From assembly GCA_001695595.3 (NCBI GenBank), contig MBPM02000128.1:62001-126000 (forward strand): a stretch of 64,000 bases of DNA, written 5' to 3'. The DNA comes from Plasmopara viticola (lineage: Eukaryota; Oomycota; Peronosporomycetes; Peronosporales; Peronosporaceae). The stretch's first letter is position 1, and every line of letters begins with the position of its first letter. The position numbers and the translations under genes were made by a program. The notes beneath the pieces are model-generated. The model was not told the origin of the DNA, searched no databases, and saw only the letters and a program-made list of their open reading frames with translations. This document shows, piece by piece, positions 50,401 to 61,683 of the stretch.

Positions 50401-52200
50401 GACGTACCCATGGCCGTACATGATCTCAGCACTTTACAAGAGCGAATATACACTTTATTGTGGCTCTGTTGCATCTACGCACGTCTAGAATGATAGAAAG
50501 GACGTATCGATGGCCGTACATCATCTCGGCATTTTCTAAGAGCGAATATACGCTTTGTTGTGACTCTATTGCGTCTGCTCACGTCAAGAATGATAGAAGA
50601 GACACCGCTATGACCGTACATCGTCTAAGCACTTCAAAACAGCAAATATACGCTTTGTTGTGGCTCTTTTTCGTCTGCGCTCGTCCAGAATGATGGAAAG
50701 GACGTATCGATGGCATTACATCATCTCAGCACTTCACAAGAGCGAATATAAGCTTAGTTGTGAAGCTTTTGCGTCTTGCTCACGTCGAGAATGATAGAAG
50801 AGACAAAGCTATGACTGTACATCATCTCAGTGATTCAAGAGAGGAATATACGCTTTGTTGTGATGCTATTGCGTCTGTTCACGTCTAGAATGATAGAAGG
50901 AACACAGCTATGACCCTATATCATCTAAGCACATCAAAAGAGCTAATATAAACTGTGTTGTGGCTCTATTGCGTCTGCACACGTCTAAATTGATAGAAAG
51001 AACGTATCGATGACCGTACATCGTCTCAGCACTTCCCAAGAGCAAATATACGCTTTGTTGTGGCTCTATTGCGTCTGCGCACATGTATAATGATAGAAGG
51101 GACCTAGCTATGGCCGTACATCATCTAAGCACATCAAAAGAGCCAAGATAGGCTCGAGTAGTGAAGGGATTGTGTCTGCTCACGACTAGAATGATAAAAG
51201 GGACATAGCTATGGCCGTAAATCATCTAAGCACATCAAAAGAGCTAATGTACGCTTTGTTGTGGCTTTATTGCGTCTGCGCACGTCTAGAATGATAGAAA
51301 AGACGTATGTATGGCTTTACATGATCTAAGCACTCCACAAGAGCGAATATACGCTTTGTTGTGACTCTATTGCGTCTGCGCAACTCAAGAATGATAGAAG
51401 AGACACCGCTATGACCGTACATCATCTCAGCACTGCAAACTAGCGAATATACGCTTAGTTGTGGCTCTATTGCGTCTGCGCACGTCTAGAATGACAGAAA
51501 GGTCGTATTTATGGCTGTACATGATCTCAGCACATCACAAGAGCGAATATACGGTTTGTTGTTGATCTATTGCGTCTGCTCACGTCTAGAATGATATAAA
51601 ACACGTATCTATGGCCGTACATCATCCCAGCACTTCAAAACAGCGAATATACGCTTAGTTGTGACTTTGTTGCGTCTGCACGCGTCTAGAATGATAGAAA
51701 GGACGTGTTTATGGCTGTAGATCGTCTCAGCACTTCCAAAGAGCAAATATACGTTTAGTTGTTACTCTATTGCGTCTGCACCCGTCGAGAATGATAGAAA
51801 GGACGTATCGATGGCCGTACATAATTCCAGGATTTCGAAAGAGCAACTATACGCTTTGTCGTGACTCTATTGCGTCTGCACGCGTATAGAATGATAGAAA
51901 CGACGTATCTATTGCCGTACATCATCTCAGCACTTCAAAAGAGCAAATATACGCTTTGTTGTGACTGTATTGCGTCTGCTCACGTCTAGAATAATAGAAG
52001 GGACATAGCTATGGCCGTTCGTCATCTAAGAACTTCAAAAGAGCTAATATACGCTTTATTGTAGCTGTATTGCGTCTGCGCACGTCTAGAATGTAGAAAA
52101 GACGTATCTATGGCCGTAGATTATCTCAGCACTGAAAAGAAACGAATGTAAGCTTAGTTGTGGCTCTATTGCGTCTGAGCACGTCTAGAATGATAAAAAA
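50401..52200 (+). repeat. Monomeric satellite leading to the polarity switch
   Basis: About 18 mostly A-type monomers without a higher-order period. About 51,655-51,960 is B-like in forward orientation (CTGCACGCGTCTAGAATG, GTAGATCGTCTCAGCACTTC, GTTACTCTATTGCG, CACGCGTATAGAATG). The last three monomers before the junction are A-like again. No gene seen. Confidence 0.82.
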
Positions 52201-52230
52201 GACGTATCTGTGGCTCTTTGGATGTGACGA
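52201..52230. other. Polarity switch junction between oppositely oriented satellite arms
   Basis: Forward monomer text (GACGTATCTGTGGC) runs directly into reverse-complement monomer text (GCTCTTTGGATGTG). The two share only GC at 52,213-52,214, so the break is sharp with at most about 2 bp of microhomology. In monomer coordinates counted from CTAGAATGAT, the forward arm stops near position 30 and the reverse arm starts near position 60. The joint is therefore not a perfect palindrome. No foreign sequence lies between the arms. It could be a true inversion breakpoint or an assembly join. Confidence 0.9.
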
Positions 52231-52620
52231 GATGATGTACGGCCAAGAATACGCTCTTTCTATCATTCTAGACGCGTGCAGTCGCTATAGAGTAACAACT
52301 AAGCGTATATTTGCTCTTTGGAAGTGCTGAGACGATCAACAGCCATAGATACGTCCTTTCTACCATTCTAGACTCTTGCAAACGCAATAGATTCACAACT
52401 AAGCGTATATTCGCTGTTTGGAAGTGCTGAGATGATCAACGGCCATAGATACGTCTTTTCTATCATTCTAGACGCGTGCAGACGCAATAGAGTCACGACC
52501 AAATGTATAATTGCTCATTAGAAGTGCTGTGATGATGTACGGCCATAGATACGTTCGTTTTATCCTTCTAGACTCGCAGACGGAATAAAGACACAACTAA
52601 ATATATATTTGCTCTTTGGA
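52213..52620 (-). repeat. First reverse-oriented B monomers next to the junction
   Basis: Four divergent B monomers. The first has private changes (GGATGTGACGAGATG where the norm is GGAAGTGCTGAGATG, GGCCAAGAATACGC for GGCCATAGATACG). A shortened monomer lies near 52,570 (TTCTAGACTCGCAGACGG). Confidence 0.85.
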
Positions 52621-55600
52621 AGTGCTAGGACGATGTATGATCATAGATACGTTTTTCCTATCATTTTAGACGCGTGCTGACGCAACATAGTCACAACTAA
52701 CCGTATATTTGCTCTTTGGAAGTGATAAAATGATGTACGGCCATAGATACGTCTTTTCTATCATTCTCGACGCGTGTAGACGAACTAGAGTCACAACAAA
52801 GCGTATAATTGCTCTTTGGAAGTCCTGAGATGCTATATGACCATAGATACGACCTTTCTAATGTTCTAGACGTGCGCAGACGCAAAAGAGTCACAAATAG
52901 ACGTACATTTGCTCTTTAGAAGTGCTGAGATCATGTACGGCCATAGATACGTCCTTTCTACCATTCTAGACGCGTGCAGACGCAATAGAGTCACAACTAA
53001 GCGTATATTGGCTGTTTGGAAGATCTAAGATGATCAACGGCCATAGATACGTCTTTTCTATCATTCTAGACGCGTACAGACGCAATAGAGTCACAACAAA
53101 GCGTATATTTGCTCTTTGGAAGTGCTGAGATGATCTACGGCCATAGATACGTCCTTTCTATCATTCTAGACGCGTGCAGACGCAAAAGAGTCACGACTTA
53201 ATGTATAATTGCTCATTTGAAGTGCTGTAATGATGTACGGCCATAGATACGTCCTTTCTATCCTTCTAGACTTTCGCAGACGGGATAGAGTCACAACCAA
53301 ATGTATATTTGCTCTTTGGAAGTGCTAGGACGATGTACGGCCATAGATACGTTTTTTTTATCATTTAAGACCCGTGCAGACGCAACAGAGTCACAACTAA
53401 GCGTATATTTGCTCTTTGGAAGTGATAAGATGATGTACGGCCATAGATACGTCTTTTCTATCATTCTCGACGAGTGTAGACGAAATAGAGTCACAACAAG
53501 GTGTATAATTGCTCTTTGGAAGTGCTGAGATGATGTACGACCACAAATACGACCTTTTTACCGTTCTAGACGTGCGCAGAAGCAAAAGAGTCACAACTAG
53601 ACGTATATTTGCTCTTTTGAAGTGCTGAGATCATGTATGGCCATAGATACGTCCTTTCTATCATTCTAGACGCGTGCAGACGCAATAGAGTCACAACTAA
53701 GCGTATATTTGCTCTTTGGAAGTGCTGAGATGATCTACGGCCATAGATACGTCCTTTCTATCATTCTAGACGCGTGCAGACGCAAAAGAGTCACGACTTA
53801 ATGTATAATTGCTCATTTGAAGTGCTGTAATGATGTACGGCCATAGATACGTCCTTTCTATCCTTCTAGACTTTCGCAGACGGGATAGAGTCACAACCAA
53901 ATGTATATTTGCTCTTTGGAAGTGCTAGGACGATGTACGGCCATAGATACGTTTTTTCTATCATTTAAGACCCGTGCAGACGCAACAGAGTCACAACTGA
54001 GCGTATATTTGCTCTTTGGAAGTGATAAGATGATGTACGGCCATAGATACGTCTTTTCTATCATTCTCGACGAGTGTAGACGAAATAGAGTCACAACAAA
54101 GTGTATAATTGCTCTTTGGAAGTGCTGAGATGATGTACGACCATAAATACGACCTTTTTACCGTTCTAGACGTGCGCAGAAGCAAAAGAGTCACAACTAG
54201 ACGTATATTTGCTCTTTTGAAGTGCTGAGATCATGTACGGCCATAGATACGTCCTTTCTACCATTCTAGACGCGTGCAGACGCAATAGAGTCACAACTAA
54301 GCGTATATTGGCTGTTTGGAAGTGCTAAGATGATCAACGGCCATAGATACGTCTTTTCTATCATTCTAGACGCGTACAGACGCAATAGAGTCACAACTAA
54401 GCGTATATTTGCTCTTTGGAAGTGCTGAGATGATCAACGGCCATAGATACGTCTTTTCTATCATTCTAGACGCGTGCAGACGCAAAAGAGTCACGACTTA
54501 ATGTATAATTGCTCATTTGAAGTGCTGTAATGATGTACGGCCATAGATACGTCCTTTCTATCCTTCTAGACTTTCGCAGACGGGATAGAGTCACAACCAA
54601 ATGTATATTTGCTCTTTGGAAGTGCTAGGACGATGTACGGCCATAGATACGTTTTTCTATCATTTAAGACCCGTGCAGACGCAACAGAGTCACAACTGAG
54701 CGTATATTTGCTCTTTGGAAGTGATAAGATGATGTACGGCCATAGATACGTCTTTTCTATCATTCTCGACGAGTGTAGACGAAATAGAGTCACAACAAGT
54801 GTATAATTGCTCTTTGGAAGTGCTGAGATGATGTACGACCACAAATACGACCTTTTTACCGTTCTAGACGTGCGCAGAAGCAAAAGAGTCACAACTAGAC
54901 GTATATTTGCTCTTTTGAAGTGCTGAGATCATGTATGGCCATAGATACGTCCTTTCTACCATTCTAGACGCGTGCAGACGCAATAGAGTCACAACTAAGC
55001 GTATATTTGCTCTTTGGAAGTGCTGAGATGATCAACGGCCATAGATACGTCTTTTCTATCATTCTAGACGCGTGCAGACGCAAAAGAGTCACGACTTAAT
55101 GTATAATTGCTCATTTGAAGTGCTGTAATGATGTACGGCCATAGATACGTCCTTTCTATCCTTCTAGACTTTCGCAGACGGGATAGAGTCACAACCAAAT
55201 GTATATTTGCTCTTTGGAAGTGCTAGGACGATGTACGGCCATAGATACGTTTTTTCTATCATTTAAGACCCGTGCAGACGCAACAGAGTCACAACTGAGC
55301 GTATATTTGCTCTTTGGAAGTGATAAGATGATGTACGGCCATAGATACGTCTTTTCTATCATTCTCGACGAGTGTAGACGAAATAGAGTCACAACAAAGT
55401 GTATAATTGCTCTTTGGAAGTGCTGAGATGATGTACGACCATAAATACGACCTTTTTACCGTTCTAGACGTGCGCAGAAGCAAAAGAGTCACAACTAGAC
55501 GTATATTTGCTCTTTTGAAGTGCTGAGATCATGTACGGCCATAGATACGTCCTTTCTACCATTCTAGACGCGTGCAGACGCAATAGAGTCACAACTAAGC

Positions 55601-56616
55601 GTATATTGGCTGTTTGGAAGTGCTAAGATGATCAACGGCCATAGATACGTCTTTTCTATCATTCTAGACGCGTGCAGACGCAATAGAGTCACAACTAAGC
55701 GTATATTTGCTCTTTGGAAGTGCTGAGATGATCAACGGCCATAGATACGTCTTTTCTATCATTCTAGACGCGTGCAGACGCAAAAGAGTCACGACTTAAT
55801 GTATAATTGCTCATTTGAAGTGCTGTAATGATGTACGGCCATAGATACGTCCTTTCTATCCTTCTAGACTTTCGCAGACGGGATAGAGTCACAACCAAAT
55901 GTATATTTGCTCTTTGGAAGTGCTAGGACGATGTACGGCCATAGATACGTTTTTCTATCATTTAAGACCCGTGCAGACGCAACAGAGTCACAACTGAGCG
56001 TATATTTGCTCTTTGGAAGTGATAAGATGATGTACGGCCATAGATACGTCTTTTCTATCATTCTCGACGAGTGTAGACGAAATAGAGTCACAACAAAGTG
56101 TATAATTGCTCTTTGGAAGTGCTGAGATGATGTACGACCATAAATACGACCTTTTTACCGTTCTAGACGTGCGCAGAAGCAAAAGAGTCACAACTAGACG
56201 TATATTTGCTCTTTTGAAGTGCTGAGATCATGTACGGCCATAGATACGTCCTTTCTACCATTCTAGACGCGTGCAGACGCAATAGAGTCACAACTAAGCG
56301 TATATTGGCTGTTTGGAAGTGCTAAGATGATCAACGGCCATAGATACGTCTTTTCTATCATTCTAGACGCGTGCAGACGCAATAGAGTCACAACTAAGCG
56401 TATATTTGCTCTTTGGAAGTGCTGAGATGATCAACGGCCATAGATACGTCTTTTCTATCATTCTAGACGCGTGCAGACGCAAAAGAGTCACGACTTAATG
56501 TATAATTGCTCATTTGAGTGCTGTAATGATGTACGGCCATATATACGTCCTTTCTATCCTTCTAGACTTTCGCAGACGGGATAGAGTCACAACCAAATGT
56601 ATATTTGCTCTTTGGA
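52621..56616 (-). repeat. Alternating 7- and 6-monomer HOR (13-monomer composite, about 1,300 bp)
   Basis: AGTGCTAGGACGATGTACGG, or a close variant in the first unit, occurs at 52,621, 53,321, 53,921, 54,621, 55,219 and 55,919, giving steps of 700, 600, 700, 598 and 700 bp. At 56,617 it is replaced by AGTGCCGAAACGATGC. The composite of about 1,298-1,300 bp is therefore present about three times. The 7-monomer form includes an extra GTATATTGGCTGTTTGG or GTATATTTGCTC monomer with GATCAACGGCC. The first unit is the most divergent and later ones nearly identical. Small indels (TTTTTCTATC against TTTTTTCTATC) separate copies. Confidence 0.88.
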
Positions 56617-57690
56617 AGTGCCGAAACGATGCACGGTCATATATACGTCCTTTCTATCATTCTAGACGCGTGCAGACGCAATAGAGGCACAACTATGCGT
56701 ATATTAGCTCCTTGGAAGTGCTGAGACGATCTACGGCCATAGATAAGTCCTTTCTATCATTCTAGACTCGTGCAGACGCAATAGAGTCACAACTAAGCGT
56801 ATGTTTGCTCTTTGGAAGTGCTAAGATCATGTACGACCATAGATACGTCCTTTCTATCATTCTAGACGCGTGCAGACGCAATCGAGTCACAACTAAGCGT
56901 ATATTTGCTCTTTGGAAGTGCTGAGATCATGCACGGCCATAGATACGTCCTTTCTATCATTTTAGACGCCTGCAGACGAAATAAAGTCACAACTAAGCGT
57001 ATATTTGCTCTTTGGAAGTATTGAGACGATCGACGGCCATATAAAGGTCTTTTCTATCATTCTAGACGCGTACGGACGCAAAAGAGTCACAACTAGACGT
57101 ATATTTGCTCTTTGGAAGTGCTGAGATGATCAACGGCCATTGATACGTCTTTCTATCATTCTATGCTTTCGCAGACGCAATAGAGTCACAACCAAGCGTA
57201 TATTTGCTCTTTGGAAGATCTGAGACGATCTACGGCCATCGATACGTCTTTTCTATCATTCTAGACGCGTGCAGACGCAAAAGAGTAACAACTAAGCGTA
57301 TATTTGCTCTTTAGAAGTGCTGAAACGATCTACGGCCATAGATACGTCCTTTCTATCATTCTAGACGCGTGCAGACGCAATATAGTCACAACTAAGCGTA
57401 TATTTGCTCTTTGGAAGTATGAGACGATCTACGGCATATAAAGTCTTTCTATCATTCTAGACGCGTACGACGCAAAAGAGTCACAACTAGACGTATATTT
57501 GCTCTTTGGAAGTGCTGAGATGATCAACGGCCATAGATACGTCTTTCTATCATTCTAGACGCGTGCAGACGCAATAGAGTCACAACTAAGCGTATATTTG
57601 CTCTTTGGAAGATCTGAGACGATCTACGGCCATCGATACGTCTTTTCTATCATTCTAGACGCGTGCAGACGCAAAAGAGTAACAACTAAG
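56617..57690 (-). repeat. B monomers with a 4-monomer duplication and a deletion-rich patch
   Basis: TTGGAAGATCTGAGACGATC occurs at 57,211 and 57,605 (394 bp), marking a four-monomer tandem duplication. The second half has a cluster of one-base losses at 57,417-57,545 relative to the text from about 57,015. The monomer at 56,617 (TGCCGAAACGATGCACGGTC) recurs at 60,609, 3,992 bp away. No gene seen. Confidence 0.82.
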
Positions 57691-60222
57691 CGTATATTTG
57701 CTCTTTAGACGTGCTGAAACGATCTACGGCCATAGATACGTCCTTTCTACCATTCTAGGCGCGTGCACACACAATAGAGTCACGACTAAGCGTATATTCG
57801 CTATTTGGAAGTGCTGAGATAATCTACGGCCATAGATACGTGCTTTCTATCATTCTAGACGCGTGCAGACGCAATGGAGTCACAACTAAACGTATATTTG
57901 CTCTTTGGAAGTGCTGAGACGATCTACGGCCATCGATACGTCCTTTCTATCATTCTAGACGCGTGCAGACGCAATAGAGAAACAACTAAACGTATTTTTT
58001 CTCCTTAGAAGTGCTGAGATAATGTACGGCCATAGATACGTCCTTTCTATCATTCTAGACGCCTGCAGTCACAATAGAGTCACAACTAAGCGTATATTTG
58101 CTATTTGGAAGTGCTGAGATTATCTACGGCCATAGATACGTCCTTTCTACCATTCTAGGCGCGTGCAGACACAATAGAGTCACAACTAAGCGTATATTCG
58201 CTATTTGGAAGTGCTGAGATGATCAACGGCCATAGATACGTCTTATCTATTATTCTAGACGCGTACAGACACAATAGAGTCACAACCAAGCGTATTTTTT
58301 CTCCTTAGAAGTGCTGAGATGATGTACGGCCATAGATACGTCCTTTCTATCATTTTAGACGCGTGCAGACGCAATAGAGTCACAACTAAACGTATATTTG
58401 CTCTTTGGAAGTGCTGAGACGATCTGAGGCCATCGATACGTCCTTTTTATCATTCTCGACGGGTGCAGGCGCAATAGAGTAACAACTAAACGTATATTTT
58501 CTCCTTAGAAGTGCTGAGATGATGTACGGCCATAGATACGTCCATTCTATCATTCTCGACGGGTGCAGACGCAATAGAGTAACAACTAAACGTATATTTG
58601 CTATTTGGAAGTGCTGAGATAATCTACGGCGATAGATACGTCCTTTCTACCATTCTAGGCGCGTGCAGACACAATAGAGTCACAACTAAGCGTATATTCG
58701 CTAATTGGAAGTGCTTATATGATCAACGGCCATAGTTACGTCTTATCTATTATTCTAGACGCGTACAGACACAATAGAGTCACAACCAAGCGTATATTTT
58801 CTCTTTAGAAGTGCTGAGATGATGTACGGCCATAGATACGTCCATACTTTCATTCTAGACGCGTGCAGACGCAATAGAGTCACAACTAAACGTATATTTG
58901 CTCTTTGAAAGTGCTGAGACGATCTACGGCCATCGATACGTCCTTTCTATCATTCTCGACGGGTGCAGATGCAATAGAGTAACAACTAAACGTATATTTT
59001 CTCCTTAGAAGTGCTGAGATAATGACAATCTACGGTCATCGATACGTCCTTTCTATCATTCTAGACGCGTGCAGACGCAATAGAGCCACCACTAAGCCTT
59101 TATTTGCTCCTTGGAAGAGCTGAGATGATGTACGGCCATAGATACGTCCTTTCTATCATTCTAGACGCGTGCAGACGGAATAGAGTCAGAACTAAGCGTT
59201 TATTTGCTCTTTTGAAGTGCTGAGATGATGTACGGTCATCAATACCTTTTTTCTATCATTCTAGACGCGTGCAGACGCAATGAAGTCACAACTAAACGTA
59301 TATTTGCTCTTCGGAAGTGCTGAGATCATGTACGGCCATAGCTACGTCCTTCTTATCATCCTAGACGCGTGCAGACGCAAAAGAGTATCAAATAAGCGTA
59401 TATTTCGCTTTGGAAGTGCTGAGACGATCTACGGCCATAGATACGTCCTTTCTATCATTCTATGCTTTCGCAGACGCAATAGAGTCACAACTAAACGTAT
59501 ATTTGTTTTTGGAAGTGCTGTGATGATCTACGGCCATAGTCACGTCGTTTCTATCATTCTATACGCGTGCAGACGCAATTGAGTCAAGACAAAGCGTATA
59601 GTTGCTCTTTTAAAATGCTGGATGATGTACGGCCATAGATACATGCTTTCTATCATTCTAGACGCGTGCAGACGAAATAGAGTCACAACTAAGCGTATAT
59701 TTGCTTTTTTGAAGTGCTGAGATGATGTACGGCCATAGCTACGTCGTTTCTATCATTCTAGACGCGTGCAGACGCAATAGAGTCACAACTAAGCGTATAT
59801 TTGCTCTTTGTTAGTGCTGAGACGATCAACGGCCATAGAAACGTCCTTTCTATCATTCTAGACGCGTGCAGACGCAATAGAGTCACAACTAAGCGTACAT
59901 TTAGCCTTTGTAACTGAGATGATGTACAGCCACAGATACGTCCTTCTACTGTTCTAGACGTGCGCAGACGCAATAGAGTCACAACTAAACGTATTTTTGA
60001 TCTTTGGAAGTGCTGTGATGATCTACGGTCATAGATACGTCCTTACTATTATTCTAGACGCGTGCAGACGCGATAGAGTCACAGCTAAGCGTATATTTGC
60101 TCTTTGGAAGTGCTGTAATGATCTACGGCCATAGATACGTCCTTTCTATCATTCTAGACGTGTGCAGACGCAATAGAGTCACAACTAAACGTATTTTTGC
60201 TCTTTGGAAGTGCTGAGACGAT
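57691..60222 (-). repeat. Right-arm segmental duplication, copy 1 (about 2.5 kb)
   Basis: Matches 61,684-64,000. The offset begins at 3,993 (CTCTTTAGACGTGCTGAAAC at 57,701 and 61,694), falls to 3,493 by AATCTACGGCGATAG (58,621 and 62,114), is 3,477 at CTCTTCGGAAGTGCTG, and rises to 3,775-3,776 for the rest. Distinct shared features include ATGACAATCTACGG (about 59,027 and 62,503), TTCTATGCTTTCGCAGACGC and TTTAGCCTTTGTAACTGAG. Confidence 0.85.
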
Positions 60223-61683
60223 CTACGGCCATAGATACGTCCTTTCTATCATTCTAGACGCGTGCAGACGCAATAGAGTCACAACTAAGCGTACATTTTC
60301 TCTTTGGAAGTGCTGAAACGATCTACGGCCATAGATACGTCCTTTCTATCATTCTAGACGCGTGCAGACGCAATATAGTCACAACTACACGTATATTTGC
60401 TCTTTGGAAGTGCTGAGACGATCTAGGGCCGAAGATACGTCCTTTCTATCATTCTAGACGCGTACAGACGCAATATAGGCACAACTAAACGTATATTTGC
60501 TCTTTGGAAGTGCTGAGACGATCAACGGCCATAGAAACGTCCTTTCTATTATTCTAGACGCGTGCAGACGTAATAGAGTCATAACTAAGCGTATATTTGC
60601 TCTTTGGAAGTGCCGAAACGATGCACGGTCATATATACGTCCTTTCTATCATTCTAGACGCGTGCAGACGCAATAGAGGCACAACTATGCGTATATTTGC
60701 TCTTTGGAAGTGGTGAGACGATCTACGGCCATAGACACGTCCTTTCTATCATTCTCGACGCCTGCAGACGCAATCGAGTCACAACTAAACGTATTTGCTC
60801 CTTGGAAGTGCTGAGACGATCTATGGCCATATATACGTCCTTTCTATCATTCTAGACGCGTGCAGACGCAATAGAGGCACAACTAAGCGTACATTTAGCC
60901 TTTGTAACTGAGATGATGAACAGCCACAGATACGTCCTTCTACTATTCTAGACGTGCGCAGACGCAATAGAGTAACAACTAAACGTATATTTTCTCCTTA
61001 GAAGTGCTGAGATGATGTACGGCCATAGATACGTCCTTTCTATCATTCGAGACGCGTGCAGACTAAATAAAGTCACAACTAAGCGTATATTTGCTCTTTA
61101 GACGTGCTGAAACGATCTACGGCCACAGATACGTTTTTTCTACCATTCTAGGCGCGTGCAGACACAATATAGTCACAACTAAGCGTATATTTGCTCTTTT
61201 GAAGTGCTGAGATGATGTACGGCCATCAATACCTCCTTTCTATCATTCTAGACGCGTGCAGACGCAATGAAGTCACAACTAAACGTATATTTGCTCTTTG
61301 GAAGTGCTGAGACGATCTACGGCCATACATACGTCCTTTCTATCATTCTCGACGCGTGCAGACGCAATAGAGTATCAACTAAACGTATATTTGCTCTTTG
61401 AAAGTGCTGAGACAATCTACGGCCATAGATACGTCCTTTCTATCATTCTAGACGCGTGCAGACGCAATAGAGTAACAACTAAGCGTATATTTGCTTTTTG
61501 GAAGTGCTGAGATGAAGTACGGCCATAGATACGTCCTTTCTATCATTCTAGACGCGTGCAGACGGAATAGAGTCACAACTAAGCGTATATTTGCTCTTTT
61601 AAAGTGCCGAGATGATGTACGGCCATAGACACGTCCTTTCTATCATTCTAGACGCGTGCAGACGAAATAAAGTCACAACTAAG
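60223..61683 (-). repeat. B monomers between the duplicated right-arm segments
   Basis: About 15 monomers. The shortened monomer TTTAGCCTTTGTAACTGAG (60,894) also occurs at about 59,903 and, as CCTGTGTAAC, at 63,678. A monomer at 60,785 lost bases in CGTATTTGCTCCTTGG. No higher-order period or gene seen. Confidence 0.8.

Larger units (their letters stand above)
1..52212 (+). repeat. Satellite array, about 100-bp monomer, mainly subfamily A, forward orientation
   Basis: About 520 head-to-tail monomers, each recognisable by the landmarks CGTCTAGAATGATAGAAAG, GGACGTATCTATGGCCGTAC, CTCAGCACTT, GAATATACGC and TTGTGGCTCTATTGCG. Successive CTAGAATGAT landmarks lie 99-100 bp apart, apart from a few truncated monomers of about 72-90 bp. 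I saw no orientation change before 52,212 and no unrelated insertion. GC of the by-eye consensus is about 46%, with seven CpG per monomer. Variants recur: a tract-A type (CTTTAACAAAGCGAATGTAAGC region), a type with CATAGCTATGACCGTACATC, and a 99-bp type with ATGGCGTACATC lacking one C. Stops fall in at least two forward frames in most monomers, and 100 bp shifts the frame by one per monomer, so reading frames stay short and are not genes. Confidence 0.97.
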
